Part shown: positions 1-9,408 of the stretch, piece by piece
Layout of the letters: every line of letters begins with the position of its first letter
How positions within the stretch are numbered: position 1 is the first letter of the stretch
NCBI RefSeq assembly: GCF_004345005.1
Contig: NZ_SMMX01000013.1
Location: 26,903-90,902 of the forward strand
Source of the DNA: Extibacter muris
GTDB lineage: Bacteria > Bacillota > Clostridia > Lachnospirales > Lachnospiraceae
Reading direction: 5' to 3'
Length of the DNA stretch: 64,000 nt
The notes under the pieces: model-generated
Told to the model about the DNA's origin: nothing
The model's input: the letters and a program-made list of their open reading frames with translations, nothing else
Database searches by the model: none
Made by a program: the position numbers and the translations under genes

Positions 1-762
1 GGCAGGACACCTCGTTCCAACCCCGCTACTTATACAGGAGTGTTTGACCTGATTCGGGACTTATTTGCGGCGACGCCGGATGCAAAGGCCAAAGGATATA
101 AAAAGGGAAGGTTCAGCTTCAATGTAAAAGGAGGTCGCTGCGAAGCGTGCAGCGGCGACGGCATCATCAAGATCGAGATGCACTTCCTTCCGGATGTATA
201 CGTCCCCTGTGAGGTGTGCGGGGGGAAACGCTACAACAGAGAGACATTGGATGTAAAGTATAAAGGAAAGAGCATATATGATGTGCTGGACATGACAGTG
301 GAAGAAGCGCTGGAATTTTTTGAGAATGTGCCCAGCATACGCAGAAAGATGGAAACGCTTTATGATGTCGGACTGTCTTATATCCGCCTCGGCCAGCCGT
401 CCACGCAGCTCTCCGGCGGAGAGGCGCAGCGTATCAAGCTTGCGACGGAACTCAGCAAGCGGAGCACAGGCAAGACGGTATATATCCTGGATGAGCCGAC
501 GACAGGCCTCCATTTTGCAGACGTGCATAAGCTGACCGAGATTCTGAGACGTCTGGCATCTGACGGCAATACGGTCATCGTAATCGAGCATAATCTGGAT
601 GTGATTAAGACAGCTGACTATATCATTGATATCGGACCTGAAGGAGGGGACAAAGGAGGGACGGTAATCGCCGAAGGCACACCGGAAGAGATTGCTGCGA
701 ATCCGGTCTCATATACAGGGAAATATATCGAAGCCATGCTTCACAAAACAAATGATGCATAA
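1..762 (+). CDS. uvrA: UvrA C-terminal part (excinuclease ABC subunit A), 5' end outside window
   Basis: UvrA is the DNA-damage recognition ATPase of nucleotide excision repair; it works in the cytoplasm as a dimer and loads UvrB. The reading frame is already open at base 1, so only the last 253 residues are here. The C-terminal zinc module is visible as a CEAC...CEVC pair with about 20 residues between the pairs. It is followed by the ABC signature [12 protein letters not shown] and the Walker B segment [11 protein letters not shown] with its catalytic Glu, then a switch His in VIVIEHNLD. The ending is typical, with no sign of truncation. No convincing terminator follows in the 210-bp gap. 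Identification is certain; the start cannot be assessed. Confidence 0.97.
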   Translation, partial: GRTPRSNPATYTGVFDLIRDLFAATPDAKAKGYKKGRFSFNVKGGRCEACSGDGIIKIEMHFLPDVYVPCEVCGGKRYNRETLDVKYKGKSIYDVLDMTVEEALEFFENVPSIRRKMETLYDVGLSYIRLGQPSTQLSGGEAQRIKLATELSKRSTGKTVYILDEPTTGLHFADVHKLTEILRRLASDGNTVIVIEHNLDVIKTADYIIDIGPEGGDKGGTVIAEGTPEEIAANPVSYTGKYIEAMLHKTNDA

Positions 763-850
763 ATTTGTCCCGATAGTTGCATATTATTAGAAAAGCGCCT
801 GCAGTTCCTGGTTTTGCACATTGATTCACAAATAATTAAGGAAAAAGGGG

Positions 851-879
851 TTTCCATTTTTTGAAAATTTGATTATAAT
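851..879 (+). promoter_or_regulatory. Possible sigma-A promoter of the mreB-like operon
   Basis: A perfect TATAAT lies at 874-879, with a weak -35 (TTTCCA, 851-856) 17 bp upstream. It sits about 95 bp before the mreB-like start in the gap after uvrA. The -10 is convincing and the -35 is poor, so an extended or activator-assisted promoter is possible. Confidence 0.4.
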
Positions 880-972
880 GATACATGCACGTACCCAGGA
901 TTATCCAGATACGTGCCGTGGATGATAAACAAATGATAATCATATAGATAGCATAATGAAAGGGGAAGAAGA

Positions 973-1962
973 ATGTCAGTAGATATTGGAATCGATTTAG
1001 GGACTGCCAGTATCCTCGTATATGTGAAGGGCAAGGGCGTAATACTGAAGGAACCGTCTGTCGTTGCATTTGACAGGGATACGAACGCGATCAAGGCGAT
1101 AGGAGAAGAGGCCCGGCTGATGCTCGGCAGGACACCGGGCAATATAGTGGCTATCCGGCCGCTCAGGCAGGGCGTTATCTCTGATTACACGGTGACAGAG
1201 AAGATGATCAAGTATTTTGTCCAGAAGGCGATGGGAAAACGCACGTTCAAAAAGCCGCGTATCAGCATCTGCGTGCCGAGCGGCGTGACAGAGGTAGAGA
1301 AGAAAGCGGTAGAAGAAGCAACATATGCGGCAGGGGCGAGGGAAGTAAACCTTATAGAAGAGCCGGTAGCCGCGGCAATCGGAGCGGGCATAGACATATC
1401 CAAGCCGTGCGGGAACATGATTGTGGATATCGGCGGCGGAACTGCTGATATTGCTGTGATTTCTCTTGGCGGGACGGTAGTGAATACTTCTATCAAGATA
1501 GCGGGGGATGACTTTGACGAAGCAATCGTCCGGTATATGCGCAAGAAGCATAATCTATTGATTGGAGAGCGTACGGCTGAAGATATAAAGATTAAGATCG
1601 GGACGACCTACCCTTTGATTGAGGACGAGGCGATAGAAGTCAGAGGCAGGAACCTGGTCACGGGGCTTCCGAAGACGGTGACGGTTACTTCTTCTGAGAC
1701 GGAAGAGGCACTCAGGGAGACTACGGGCCAGATAGTGGAAGCTGTCATAGGCGTGCTGGAGCGGACTCCGCCGGAGCTGTCTGCCGACATTCTGGACCGG
1801 GGCATCGTACTGACCGGGGGCGGAGCCATGTTGCGCGGCCTGGAGGAGCTTATCGAGGAAAAGACAGGAATCAACACGATGACAGCGGAAGATCCGATGA
1901 AGGTGGTCGCAATCGGGACAGGCCAGTTCGTCGAATTTATGAGTGGACGAAAAGATATCTGA
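973..1962 (+). CDS. mreB: MreB/Mbl-family rod-shape actin homologue
   Basis: This is a bacterial actin that forms membrane-associated filaments and organises lateral cell-wall synthesis with the elongasome. It has 329 residues, normal for the family. The phosphate-1 loop is at residues 5-14 (IGIDLGTASI), the phosphate-2 loop at about 152-160 (DIGGGTADI), and the adenosine loop near residue 280 (TGGGAML). The start follows AGGGGAAGAAGA. It overlaps recD2 by one base (TGATG), so the two are translationally coupled. mreC and mreD are not adjacent. A lone MreB paralogue such as Mbl or MreBH is therefore as likely as the mreBCD copy, and the family call is firmer than the gene symbol. Confidence 0.9.
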   Translation: MSVDIGIDLGTASILVYVKGKGVILKEPSVVAFDRDTNAIKAIGEEARLMLGRTPGNIVAIRPLRQGVISDYTVTEKMIKYFVQKAMGKRTFKKPRISICVPSGVTEVEKKAVEEATYAAGAREVNLIEEPVAAAIGAGIDISKPCGNMIVDIGGGTADIAVISLGGTVVNTSIKIAGDDFDEAIVRYMRKKHNLLIGERTAEDIKIKIGTTYPLIEDEAIEVRGRNLVTGLPKTVTVTSSETEEALRETTGQIVEAVIGVLERTPPELSADILDRGIVLTGGGAMLRGLEELIEEKTGINTMTAEDPMKVVAIGTGQFVEFMSGRKDI

Positions 1963-4172
1963 TGGAAACGATAAAAGGATATGTAGAACACATCGTGTAC
2001 CGGAACGAAGACAACGGCTACACGGTATTTAACCTGAACAATGAAGACGGGGAACTGACGTGCGTCGGCAACTTTCTGTTTATTGAGGAAGGGGAGCTGT
2101 TGAACCTCAGCGGCGGCTACACGACGCATAAGCTGTACGGCATGCAGTTTTCTGTAGAATCTTCGGAAGTGTGCGAGCCGGAAGACCTTATATCAATAGA
2201 GCGCTATCTCGGGTCGGGAGCCGTAAAGGGGCTCGGGGCGGCCCTGGCAGGACGCATTGTGAGACGGTTCAAGGAAGATACGTTCCGCATCATAGAAGAA
2301 GAGCCGGAACGGCTTGCGGAAGTCAAAGGGATCAGCGAACGCAAGGCGAGAGAGATCGCGCTTCAGGTAGAAGAGAAGAAGGACATGCGCCAGGCTATGA
2401 TATTCCTTCAGAAGTATGGGATATCTACGGCCCTGGCTGCGAAAATATACCAGCATTACGGACAGAACGTATACCGGGTAATAGAAGAGAACCCATACCA
2501 GATTGCGGACCATGTATCCGGGGTGGGCTTTAAAACCGCTGATGAGATTGCGGCTAAGGTTGGAATCCATACCGATTCTGACTACCGCATACGCAGCGGT
2601 ATTTTCTATACCCTTCTCCAGAGCATCCATGAGGGGCATATCTACCTGCTCCAGGAAGCCCTCCTGTACCGTTCAGGGCAGCTGCTTGGCGTTGAGATAC
2701 AGCACGTTGAGAAGTATCTCATGGATCTGGCAATGGAGAAGAAGATTGTCATGAAGGACGCAGAGGACGGCGTACGAGTATATGCGTCACACTACTATTA
2801 TATGGAGCTGAACGTCGCAAAAATGCTGCATGATCTGAACATTACCTTTGAAATGTCCGAAAGTGCACTGAGACACAGGATTCATGCCATTGAAGAGAAC
2901 ACGCGGCTTCCGCTCGAAGATATGCAGCGGAATGCGGTCATGGAAGCAGCCGGACACGGTATCACCGTGCTGACCGGAGGGCCGGGAACGGGTAAGACCA
3001 CGACCATCAACGCGATGATACGTTTCTTTGAAAGTGAAGGAATGGACATCTTCCTGGCTGCACCGACAGGGAGGGCGGCCAAGCGGATGACCGAGGCCAC
3101 CGGATATGAGGCACAGACGGTACACCGTCTTCTGGAAGTGAACGGGAATCCGGAAGAAGAAGGAAAGACAGGCTTCCTGCGGAATGCGGAGAATCCACTG
3201 GAAGCAGACGTAGTCATTATAGATGAGATGTCCATGGTGGATCTGCCGCTCATGGCAGCTCTGCTGGATGCTGTCAGCCCGGGGACCAGGCTTGTGCTTG
3301 TCGGAGACAGAAACCAGCTGCCATCCGTAGGTCCCGGAAGCGTACTGAAGGATATCATTGACGCAAAGCGCTTTCCGGTCGTCATGCTTACGAAGATCTT
3401 CCGCCAGGCAGGGGAAAGCGATATCGTAGTCAATGCTCATAAGATCAACAGAGGGGAAGAGGTCGTGCTCGACAACAAAAGCCGGGATTTCTTCTTTCTG
3501 AAAAGGCAGGATGCAAATGTCATCATCAGCGTGCTCATACAGCTCATACAGAAGAAGCTGCCTAAATATGTGGACGCGGAGCCTTATGATATCCAGGTGC
3601 TCACTCCGATGCGCAAGGGCCTGCTTGGAGTGGAACGCCTGAACCGGATTCTGCAGGAATATCTGAACCCTCCCACAGAGTCCAAGAAGGAAAAGGAATT
3701 TGGAGACCGGATATTCCGCACCGGCGACAAGGTGATGCAGATTAAGAACAATTACCAGCTTGAATGGGAAGTGTCCACAAAATATGGGATGACGATAGAT
3801 AAAGGGCTTGGGATATTCAACGGTGACATGGGCATTATAAAGGATATCGATACATATGAAGAAGCCATATCGGTAGAATACGATGAACACAGAGTGGTAA
3901 AGTATCCATACAGCTTATTAGACGAGCTGGAACTTGCATATGCTATTACTATACACAAGTCGCAGGGGAGCGAGTACCCTGCGGTAGTGATACCGCTTCT
4001 GCAGGGACCGAGGCAGCTGTATCACAGGAATCTTCTGTATACGGCGGTAACGAGGGCGAGGCAGTGCGTAACGCTCGTGGGGAGTGACACGGTATTCAGG
4101 GAAATGATCCAGAACACGAATGAGCAGAACCGGAATACGAGTCTGGCGGAACGAATCCAGGAATTAAAATGA
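1962..4172 (+). CDS. recD2: RecD2-type ATP-dependent DNA helicase (SF1B, 5'-3')
   Basis: This is a stand-alone RecD-like helicase, as in Bacillus and Deinococcus, involved in replication-fork maintenance and repair without RecBC. It has 736 residues. The N-terminal third is the RecD2-specific helix-hairpin-helix region (LGSGAVKGLG, and VSGVGFKTADEIAAKVG near residue 190). Walker A GGPGTGKTTT lies at about 339-348, and Walker B/motif II VIIDEMSMVD near 420. The C-terminal UvrD-like segment AYAITIHKSQGSEYPAVVI is near 660. It overlaps mreB by 1 bp and comF by 4 bp (ATGA), so the three form an operon. Nothing is missing from the motif set. Confidence 0.94.
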   Translation: METIKGYVEHIVYRNEDNGYTVFNLNNEDGELTCVGNFLFIEEGELLNLSGGYTTHKLYGMQFSVESSEVCEPEDLISIERYLGSGAVKGLGAALAGRIVRRFKEDTFRIIEEEPERLAEVKGISERKAREIALQVEEKKDMRQAMIFLQKYGISTALAAKIYQHYGQNVYRVIEENPYQIADHVSGVGFKTADEIAAKVGIHTDSDYRIRSGIFYTLLQSIHEGHIYLLQEALLYRSGQLLGVEIQHVEKYLMDLAMEKKIVMKDAEDGVRVYASHYYYMELNVAKMLHDLNITFEMSESALRHRIHAIEENTRLPLEDMQRNAVMEAAGHGITVLTGGPGTGKTTTINAMIRFFESEGMDIFLAAPTGRAAKRMTEATGYEAQTVHRLLEVNGNPEEEGKTGFLRNAENPLEADVVIIDEMSMVDLPLMAALLDAVSPGTRLVLVGDRNQLPSVGPGSVLKDIIDAKRFPVVMLTKIFRQAGESDIVVNAHKINRGEEVVLDNKSRDFFFLKRQDANVIISVLIQLIQKKLPKYVDAEPYDIQVLTPMRKGLLGVERLNRILQEYLNPPTESKKEKEFGDRIFRTGDKVMQIKNNYQLEWEVSTKYGMTIDKGLGIFNGDMGIIKDIDTYEEAISVEYDEHRVVKYPYSLLDELELAYAITIHKSQGSEYPAVVIPLLQGPRQLYHRNLLYTAVTRARQCVTLVGSDTVFREMIQNTNEQNRNTSLAERIQELK

Positions 4173-4876
4173 AAGATGTAAAAGCTCTGTCGCTTTTCTG
4201 GCCGGATACATGCCCTTTCTGTGGAAAGGTGTGGAGGGGCGGCGCCTGTCCGGCCTGCCTGGCTGCAGTGAAGCGGCTGGAAGTGAAAGAACCAAGATGC
4301 ATGCAGTGCGGCAAACCTGTCCGGCGGGCAGAAGAGGAATATTGCCGTGACTGTTCGCATACATATCATCATTATGACAGGGGGAGAAGCATATGGCTGC
4401 ATAAGCCGCCTGTCAGCAATTCTATCTATCGGTTTAAATACCAGAATCAGAGAAATTATGGAAGCTACTATGCTAATAAAATGACAGAGCACTGCGGCAC
4501 ATTTATAAAAGCATGTAATCCGTATCTAATCGTTCCCATCCCGTTACATCCAGGCAGAAGGCGAAAGAGAGGGTATAACCAGGCGGAAGTGCTGGCGGAC
4601 TGTCTCGGGAAGCTGACGGATATACGCGTGGACGGCAAGGGACTGGCCAGGATACGCAGCTCCAGCCCGCAGAAGCTGCTTGGCAGCAGGGAGAGGAAGC
4701 AGAATATGCAGGGAGCATTCGCGGTCACAGGCAGGTTCGTACCGGTGCCGTCCGTCCTGCTTGTCGATGATATCTATACGACCGGGAATACCATAGATGC
4801 AGCTGCCGAAATACTGAAAAAGTCCGGAGTCCAAAATGTCTATTTTTTGACTATAAGTATTGGACAAGGATACTGA
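4169..4876 (+). CDS. ComF-family phosphoribosyltransferase-like protein
   Basis: ComF/GntX-family proteins are linked to natural transformation, where DNA uptake and single-strand handling depend on a ComFA-ComFC complex. This protein has 235 residues. Two N-terminal zinc-finger pairs are visible (CPFCGK...CPAC and CMQCGK...CRDC, residues 12-66). The C-terminal type I phosphoribosyltransferase fold carries the PRPP loop VLLVDDIYTTGNT near residue 197. It starts inside the recD2 stop (ATGA overlap). No comFA helicase is adjacent, so competence is not implied by context alone. Confidence 0.88.
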   Translation: MKDVKALSLFWPDTCPFCGKVWRGGACPACLAAVKRLEVKEPRCMQCGKPVRRAEEEYCRDCSHTYHHYDRGRSIWLHKPPVSNSIYRFKYQNQRNYGSYYANKMTEHCGTFIKACNPYLIVPIPLHPGRRRKRGYNQAEVLADCLGKLTDIRVDGKGLARIRSSSPQKLLGSRERKQNMQGAFAVTGRFVPVPSVLLVDDIYTTGNTIDAAAEILKKSGVQNVYFLTISIGQGY

Positions 4877-4933
4877 GATTTGTTATACTAAAAATGATGT
4901 TTAATTATATGTGACAGGAATTTGAGGTGGATT

Positions 4934-5329
4934 ATGTTAGATGAGCGGAGAGTAAAACTGATGACCCAGCTTGCCTTCTATGAACAGACGCAGGGGAAGC
5001 AGGATTTTAAGATAAGTGAATACTATAGAAAAGATTATGCAGGGATGCATACGATCTGCTCCATCCTATGGGTGACGGTCGGTTATGTATGCGCGCTCGC
5101 ACTCATATTTCTGACCGGCATGGATAGCCTGATGGCCAAGATGTCCAACGGCCTGATACTTACCCTGGGCCTGGCCGTGATTATAGGATATGTCGTACTG
5201 GTCATCGTATATACGGTCATAACGAGCCATCTTTATAATCTGAAGCATAAGAAAGCAAGACAGCGTGTTAAGAAGTATAATCATAATCTGACGAGACTGC
5301 TTAAGATGTATGAAAAGGAGAATAAGTAA
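4934..5329 (+). CDS. Small membrane protein of unknown function, two membrane segments
   Basis: I do not recognise a characterised family. The ATG at 4934 is preferred over an in-frame TTG at 4922 because GAGGTGG lies 5 bp before it; this gives 131 residues. A charged N-terminal stretch of about 45 residues precedes two hydrophobic segments, around TICSILWVTVGYVCALALIF and LILTLGLAVIIGYVVLVIVY. A basic C-terminus rich in Lys and Arg (KHKKARQRVKKY) follows. Its stop (5327-5329) directly abuts the ATG of the next membrane protein, so the two are co-translated and probably work together, as a paired membrane complex or assembly factor. Confidence 0.72.
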   Translation: MLDERRVKLMTQLAFYEQTQGKQDFKISEYYRKDYAGMHTICSILWVTVGYVCALALIFLTGMDSLMAKMSNGLILTLGLAVIIGYVVLVIVYTVITSHLYNLKHKKARQRVKKYNHNLTRLLKMYEKENK

Positions 5330-6487
5330 ATGGAAAGTTTATTCGTACTTCGGGGACGGCTGCAGGAACTGTATGCCAGAAATTCTAAGATCATAGATAA
5401 GGCAATCCAGTTTGTTCTTGCACTTGTAACATTTTATCTGATCAATCATAACATAGGATTTATGAAGATGGCAGCATCACCGGCCGCTACGGTCGCGCTG
5501 GCAGTCATATGTACGTTTCTCCCGATGGTCATGACAGTCATTGCCGCTACGGTACTTATACTGGCACATACATTTTCTGTTTCACTTGCAACGTTTGCAG
5601 TGACAGCAATTGTATTTCTCGTCATGTATATCTTCTATTTCCGCCTGACACCGAAGATGACGTTGATCGTGCTGCTCACGCCGATTGCGTTCGCCTTTAA
5701 GATACCATATGTCATACCGGTAGCTTTCGGCCTTGTAAGCGCCCCGGTATCTCTTGTGGCAGTCGCGTGCGGTACGGCCGTATTCTATATGCTGAAATAT
5801 GTAAAGAGCACGGCGGCAGTCATAGAAGGCAGCGGGGCCAAAGGGCTCATGACACAGATCAGCGCATATGCCAAACAGGTATTTCAGAGCAAAGAGATGT
5901 GGATAGTGATCGTAGCATTTATCATCTGCTTCTTTGTCGTATACACGTTGCGCAGACAGTCCATGGATCATGCCTGGAAGATAGCGGTCGTGGCTGGAGC
6001 TGTCGTAGACGTAGTCGTCATAGCGGCAGGGGATATCGCTCTTGGAGTACATACTTCATATGGAATTCTGATAGTGGGAAGCATAGCTGCGGTCATAATC
6101 GGACTCGTGCTGGAATTTTTCTTCTTCTCGGTAGATTATGCCAGAAGCGAGAGCCTGCAGTATGAGGATGACGAATACTACTATTTCGTGAAGGCGATAC
6201 CGAAGATATCTGTGGCCACGCCGGAAAAGACGGTAAAGCGCATCAATGAGCGCCAGGAGACAGAGATTATAGATACGGAAGAAGTGAGAAGAAAGGCGAG
6301 ACGCGGTGGAACCGTGTCAAAAAAGGCGCCTTCCGGCAAAGAAGCATCCAGAAAAGCACCGGCAGCGTCCGGGAAGAAACCTGCTCCTAGGAAAGGGCCT
6401 TCTGCGAAGGGCCGCGTGATAGGCAATACGGAACAGATACTGCTGACACAGAGCATGAAAAAGGACCTGAACCTGGATAAGGAATAG
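5330..6487 (+). CDS. Polytopic membrane protein with basic Lys/Ala/Pro-rich tail, unknown function
   Basis: This is a 385-residue protein with about eight hydrophobic segments between residues 25 and 270 and a cytoplasmic-looking tail. The tail (about 290-385) is rich in Lys, Ala, Pro and Gly (for example GKEASRKAPAASGKKPA), low in complexity and strongly basic. That could bind acidic polymers or membranes, but no enzymatic motif is visible. It starts immediately after the preceding small membrane gene and lies 41 bp before cdaA. This places it next to the c-di-AMP and cell-wall control genes. The function is unknown. Confidence 0.75.
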   Translation: MESLFVLRGRLQELYARNSKIIDKAIQFVLALVTFYLINHNIGFMKMAASPAATVALAVICTFLPMVMTVIAATVLILAHTFSVSLATFAVTAIVFLVMYIFYFRLTPKMTLIVLLTPIAFAFKIPYVIPVAFGLVSAPVSLVAVACGTAVFYMLKYVKSTAAVIEGSGAKGLMTQISAYAKQVFQSKEMWIVIVAFIICFFVVYTLRRQSMDHAWKIAVVAGAVVDVVVIAAGDIALGVHTSYGILIVGSIAAVIIGLVLEFFFFSVDYARSESLQYEDDEYYYFVKAIPKISVATPEKTVKRINERQETEIIDTEEVRRKARRGGTVSKKAPSGKEASRKAPAASGKKPAPRKGPSAKGRVIGNTEQILLTQSMKKDLNLDKE

Positions 6488-6528
6488 TACGGTGGGGAAG
6501 TATTGGTAATTAAGAAGGAGGTGACAAG

Positions 6529-7419
6529 ATGGAACAGCGGATTACACAAATGATGGAACGGTATCTGAGTATCGTGGACGTTTATTTTCCTGAGATACAT
6601 CTGACGGATATCATCGAAGTGATGATTCTGACTTTTCTGATTTATCAGATAATGATATGGATCAAGAATACAAAAGCGTGGATGCTTCTGAAAGGAATCA
6701 TCGTGCTTGCTGTTTTTATTCTTGTTGCTGCTATATTTAAGATGCACACGATTCTGTTTGTGGCAAGAAATTCGGTTACGGTCATGGCAACGGCGGCTAT
6801 CGTCGTATTCCAGCCGGAGCTGCGCCGGGCGCTCGAGAAATTGGGAGAACGGAAATTTCTTACGTCCGTCGTGCCTTTTGAGACGAACCGGGAGCGGGTA
6901 AGGTTCAGCGAAGAGACGATGGACAGCATGATTGATGCGGCTTACAGCATGGGAGCCGTCAAAACAGGAGCGTTGATAGTTGTCGAGCAGGCGATCCGCC
7001 TGACTGAATATGAAAGCACCGGCATCCGTCTGGACTGTATCGTGTCCAGGCAGGTGCTCATTAATATATTTGAACATAATACGCCGCTGCATGACGGGGC
7101 TATCATCGTCCGGGGAGACCGGATCGTCTCTGCCACATGCTATCTGCCGCTATCTGACAATATGGGGCTCAGCAAAGACCTGGGAACGAGGCACCGGGCG
7201 GCGGTGGGGATGAGCGAGGTCAGCGATGCTCTGGTCATAGCGGTTTCTGAGGAGACCGGGGCAGTATCCGTGGCATCAGGCGGCCAGCTCTACCGGAACA
7301 TCAGCCGTGAAGAGCTTAGGGATAGGCTAACCGGTATCCAGAACAAGAAGACAGACACGAACAAATTAATAGCAATGTGGAAAGGAAGGCACGGCCATGA
7401 AGAGAAGACTGATGAATAA
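6529..7419 (+). CDS. cdaA: CdaA diadenylate cyclase (membrane c-di-AMP synthase)
   Basis: CdaA condenses two ATP into cyclic di-AMP, the messenger controlling K+ and osmolyte uptake and cell-wall homeostasis in Firmicutes. It has 296 residues, close to the usual length. Three N-terminal membrane helices lie between about residues 24 and 97. The DisA_N-type catalytic domain has the metal-binding DGA motif near residue 188 (HDGAIIV) and the ATP-contacting RHR motif at 221-223 (GTRHRAA). An excellent ribosome site (AAGGAGGTGACAAG) precedes the start. The 3' end overlaps cdaR by 23 bp, the conserved arrangement of this pair. Confidence 0.96.
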   Translation: MEQRITQMMERYLSIVDVYFPEIHLTDIIEVMILTFLIYQIMIWIKNTKAWMLLKGIIVLAVFILVAAIFKMHTILFVARNSVTVMATAAIVVFQPELRRALEKLGERKFLTSVVPFETNRERVRFSEETMDSMIDAAYSMGAVKTGALIVVEQAIRLTEYESTGIRLDCIVSRQVLINIFEHNTPLHDGAIIVRGDRIVSATCYLPLSDNMGLSKDLGTRHRAAVGMSEVSDALVIAVSEETGAVSVASGGQLYRNISREELRDRLTGIQNKKTDTNKLIAMWKGRHGHEEKTDE

Positions 7420-8659
7420 TATTGGTCTCAAGATATTAGCCTTCTTTGCGGCACTGCTATTATGGCTCATAGTGGTTAATATCGACAATCCGGTTATCGA
7501 CAAGACATTTTCCAATATACCGGTAACCGTGACCAATGAGGAAGTACTGACGGCGGATCCTAAGAATCCGCAGACCTATCAGATTGTAGACGGAACCCAG
7601 ACGGTGAGCGTCACCGTAGTTGGAAAGAGGAAGCTGCTGAATGAGATCAAGGCGGAGGACATCCTTGCTACGGCTGACATGAAGGAGCTGACGTTAAAGA
7701 CCCAGATTCCGATAGATATTACTGTGAATGGATACGAGGGGCGTTACAGCAGCGCCTATGCCACGCCGAGGAATCTGCAGGTGAAGCTTGAGAAGGAGCA
7801 GGGCAAGAAATTTCCGATTACTCCGATGACGACAGGCACGGTAAGAGACGGTTATGTGCTCGGAGAGATAGCATCAGATCCGGAGTCCGTATTCATAAGA
7901 GGGCCGGAATCTGTCATAAGCAAAATCAGCAGAGTGGCAGCGGAAGTAGACGTATCGGGCATGTCGTCTGATGCGGTGCTGAAATCCCAGCTTACACTGT
8001 ATGATGAAGACAACAACGAGATAGACCAGTCGCTTCTTACGAATAACCTGGGCAGCAAGGGAGTAGGAGTCAGCATACAGCTGCTGCACACGAAGAAGGT
8101 TGGGCTGGAGTTTGACACCTCAAGGATATCTGCAGCAGACGGCTACTCATTCTCAGAGATTACTTATGAACCGCAGGAGATACAGATATCAGGTGAGGCC
8201 GATGCGCTGGATGAGATTACAAGCATCCAGATTCCGGCGAGTGCGCTGGAGGTGTCTGATGTAAGTGAAAAGACCGAGAAGATAGTTGATATCACCCCCT
8301 ATCTTCCGGAAGATATCAACCTCGCGGACGAAAATGCCGGTACGATCGTCGTATCCATCAGCGTGGAAAAGAACGGGACGAAATCTTTTGAGATGGCGCT
8401 CGGTTCCATAACAGTCAACAATCTGCCGGCAAACCTGAAGCTGACATACGGAATGGCGGAGAATATAGAGATACAGATACGCGGACCGAGAGAAATTCTG
8501 GATAAGCTTGAAATGGGCGTGGATATCACAGCAGGCATAGACTTGAAAAACTATAAAGAAGCAGGAACATATGAAGTACCGGTCAATATACAGTATCCGG
8601 ACAGCTGTTCGCTTGAGCAGAGCATCAAAGTGAAAGTTGTACTGGAGGACAAGGAATAG
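7397..8659 (+). CDS. cdaR: CdaR-type YbbR-domain regulator of CdaA
   Basis: CdaR is a membrane-anchored extracytoplasmic protein that binds CdaA and modulates c-di-AMP production. It has 420 residues. One N-terminal signal-anchor helix (IGLKILAFFAALLLWLIVVN) is followed by repeated YbbR modules, visible as recurring blocks around GKRKLLNEI, RGPESVISKI, SGEADALDEI and RGPREILDKL. That fits four YbbR domains outside the cell. In many species glmM follows in this operon; here an HPr gene follows 9 bp later instead. Confidence 0.93.
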   Translation: MKRRLMNNIGLKILAFFAALLLWLIVVNIDNPVIDKTFSNIPVTVTNEEVLTADPKNPQTYQIVDGTQTVSVTVVGKRKLLNEIKAEDILATADMKELTLKTQIPIDITVNGYEGRYSSAYATPRNLQVKLEKEQGKKFPITPMTTGTVRDGYVLGEIASDPESVFIRGPESVISKISRVAAEVDVSGMSSDAVLKSQLTLYDEDNNEIDQSLLTNNLGSKGVGVSIQLLHTKKVGLEFDTSRISAADGYSFSEITYEPQEIQISGEADALDEITSIQIPASALEVSDVSEKTEKIVDITPYLPEDINLADENAGTIVVSISVEKNGTKSFEMALGSITVNNLPANLKLTYGMAENIEIQIRGPREILDKLEMGVDITAGIDLKNYKEAGTYEVPVNIQYPDSCSLEQSIKVKVVLEDKE

Positions 8660-8668
8660 GAGGATATT

Positions 8669-8932
8669 ATGGTTAGTCAGAAGGTAAAGATCACCAACCC
8701 AACAGGACTGCATCTGAGGCCGGCAGGAATATTCTGCAACGAGGCTCTTAAGTATGAATGTAAAGTAATGTTCCAGATAAGGAACACGACGGCTAATGCA
8801 AAGAGCATCCTGAGCATTCTCGGAGCATGTGTCAAGGAGGGCGATGAGATTGAGCTTGTATGCGAAGGAGAAGGCGAAGAAGAAGCGCTCAAGGCTATGA
8901 CGGCAATTGTCGAACACGGGCTAGAGGATTAA
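8669..8932 (+). CDS. ptsH: HPr-family phosphocarrier protein
   Basis: HPr carries phosphate from enzyme I to the EIIA domains of PTS sugar transporters and, through Ser46 phosphorylation, acts in catabolite repression. It has 87 residues, the normal size. The catalytic site is intact, with His15 and Arg17 in PTGLHLRPAG. Ser46 lies in TANAKSILSI, so both regulatory positions are present and it is not a Crh-type paralogue lacking His15. It begins 9 bp after cdaR with AGGAGGA in between. Enzyme I is not in the window. An unusual acidic stretch (CEGEGEEEAL) precedes the last helix. Confidence 0.93.
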   Translation: MVSQKVKITNPTGLHLRPAGIFCNEALKYECKVMFQIRNTTANAKSILSILGACVKEGDEIELVCEGEGEEEALKAMTAIVEHGLED

Positions 8933-8946
8933 TTAGGGGTGGTAAA

Positions 8947-9132
8947 GTGGACGCCGGGCGGAAGCCGGATGACATCTGCTCCGATGCGTCCGAGGCTCCG
9001 ACTAGCCCACGGCCTCCTAACTTTGCGGAAGAGTCGCTGATGGCTGACGTGAGGAATTTGGTCATGGCAGTATTTGTACAAAATAAAAGGTTAAAGAAGC
9101 TGAAAGCCTTGCCGTGGATTAATAAGACTTGA
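8947..9132 (+). CDS. Possible 61-residue small protein, unknown
   Basis: A short frame starts with GTG at 8947, preceded by AGGGGTGG four bases upstream, only 14 bp after the HPr stop, and ends 18 bp before a strong terminator. The N-terminal half is Pro, Asp and Ser rich. The C-terminal half (LMADVRNLVMAVFVQNKRLK) looks like an amphipathic basic helix. No family is recognised. Position and ribosome site favour it being real, but a frame of this length can occur by chance, and a structured 3' untranslated region is the alternative. Confidence 0.35.
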   Translation: MDAGRKPDDICSDASEAPTSPRPPNFAEESLMADVRNLVMAVFVQNKRLKKLKALPWINKT

Positions 9133-9149
9133 AGAACGTGAATTGCTTG

Positions 9150-9206
9150 AAAAGACCTCTGGGGAAAGAAATCTTGAAAGATTTCTTTCCCCAGAGGTCT
9201 TTTTGT
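9150..9206 (+). terminator. Strong Rho-independent terminator after the HPr operon
   Basis: The arms AAAAGACCTCTGGGG...TCTT and its complement pair over about 25 bp around a tiny loop and end in a T tract. The poly-A on the 5' side could make it bidirectional. It separates core genes from the injection-system operon. Confidence 0.92.
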
Positions 9207-9380
9207 AAGTCATGTGAGATTACAGGAAAATCAGTGTGATAAGGAAGCAATACCTACAAATGCTTGCACACAAGCCCGACACAATCAATCAGCCAGCTGA
9301 CGCAGCCAGTAGCGTCCCACTTTACTATCCCCCACCATAATATGACAAAAAACGACAAAATATGAATTTTATAAACATGG

Positions 9381-9408
9381 TTGGGCGATATGTAGTAATT
9401 TATATTAT
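9381..9408 (+). promoter_or_regulatory. Probable promoter of the eCIS operon with upstream direct repeat
   Basis: TTGGGC (9381-9386) and TATTAT (9403-9408) are 16 bp apart, about 40 bp before the LytTR gene. Just upstream, GACAAAA occurs twice with 10-bp spacing (9344-9360), phased to one helical turn. That makes it a candidate operator for the LytTR regulator, which is inference. Confidence 0.45.

Noticed and set aside
61..591. Long antisense open frames, for example opposite uvrA and within many genes
   Set aside because: They mirror the coding strand composition and have no ribosome sites or recognisable domains.
8941..9141. A known non-coding RNA (6S, SRP or RNase P) between HPr and its terminator
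   Set aside because: No conserved core of these RNAs could be recognised; a small ORF explains part of the region better.
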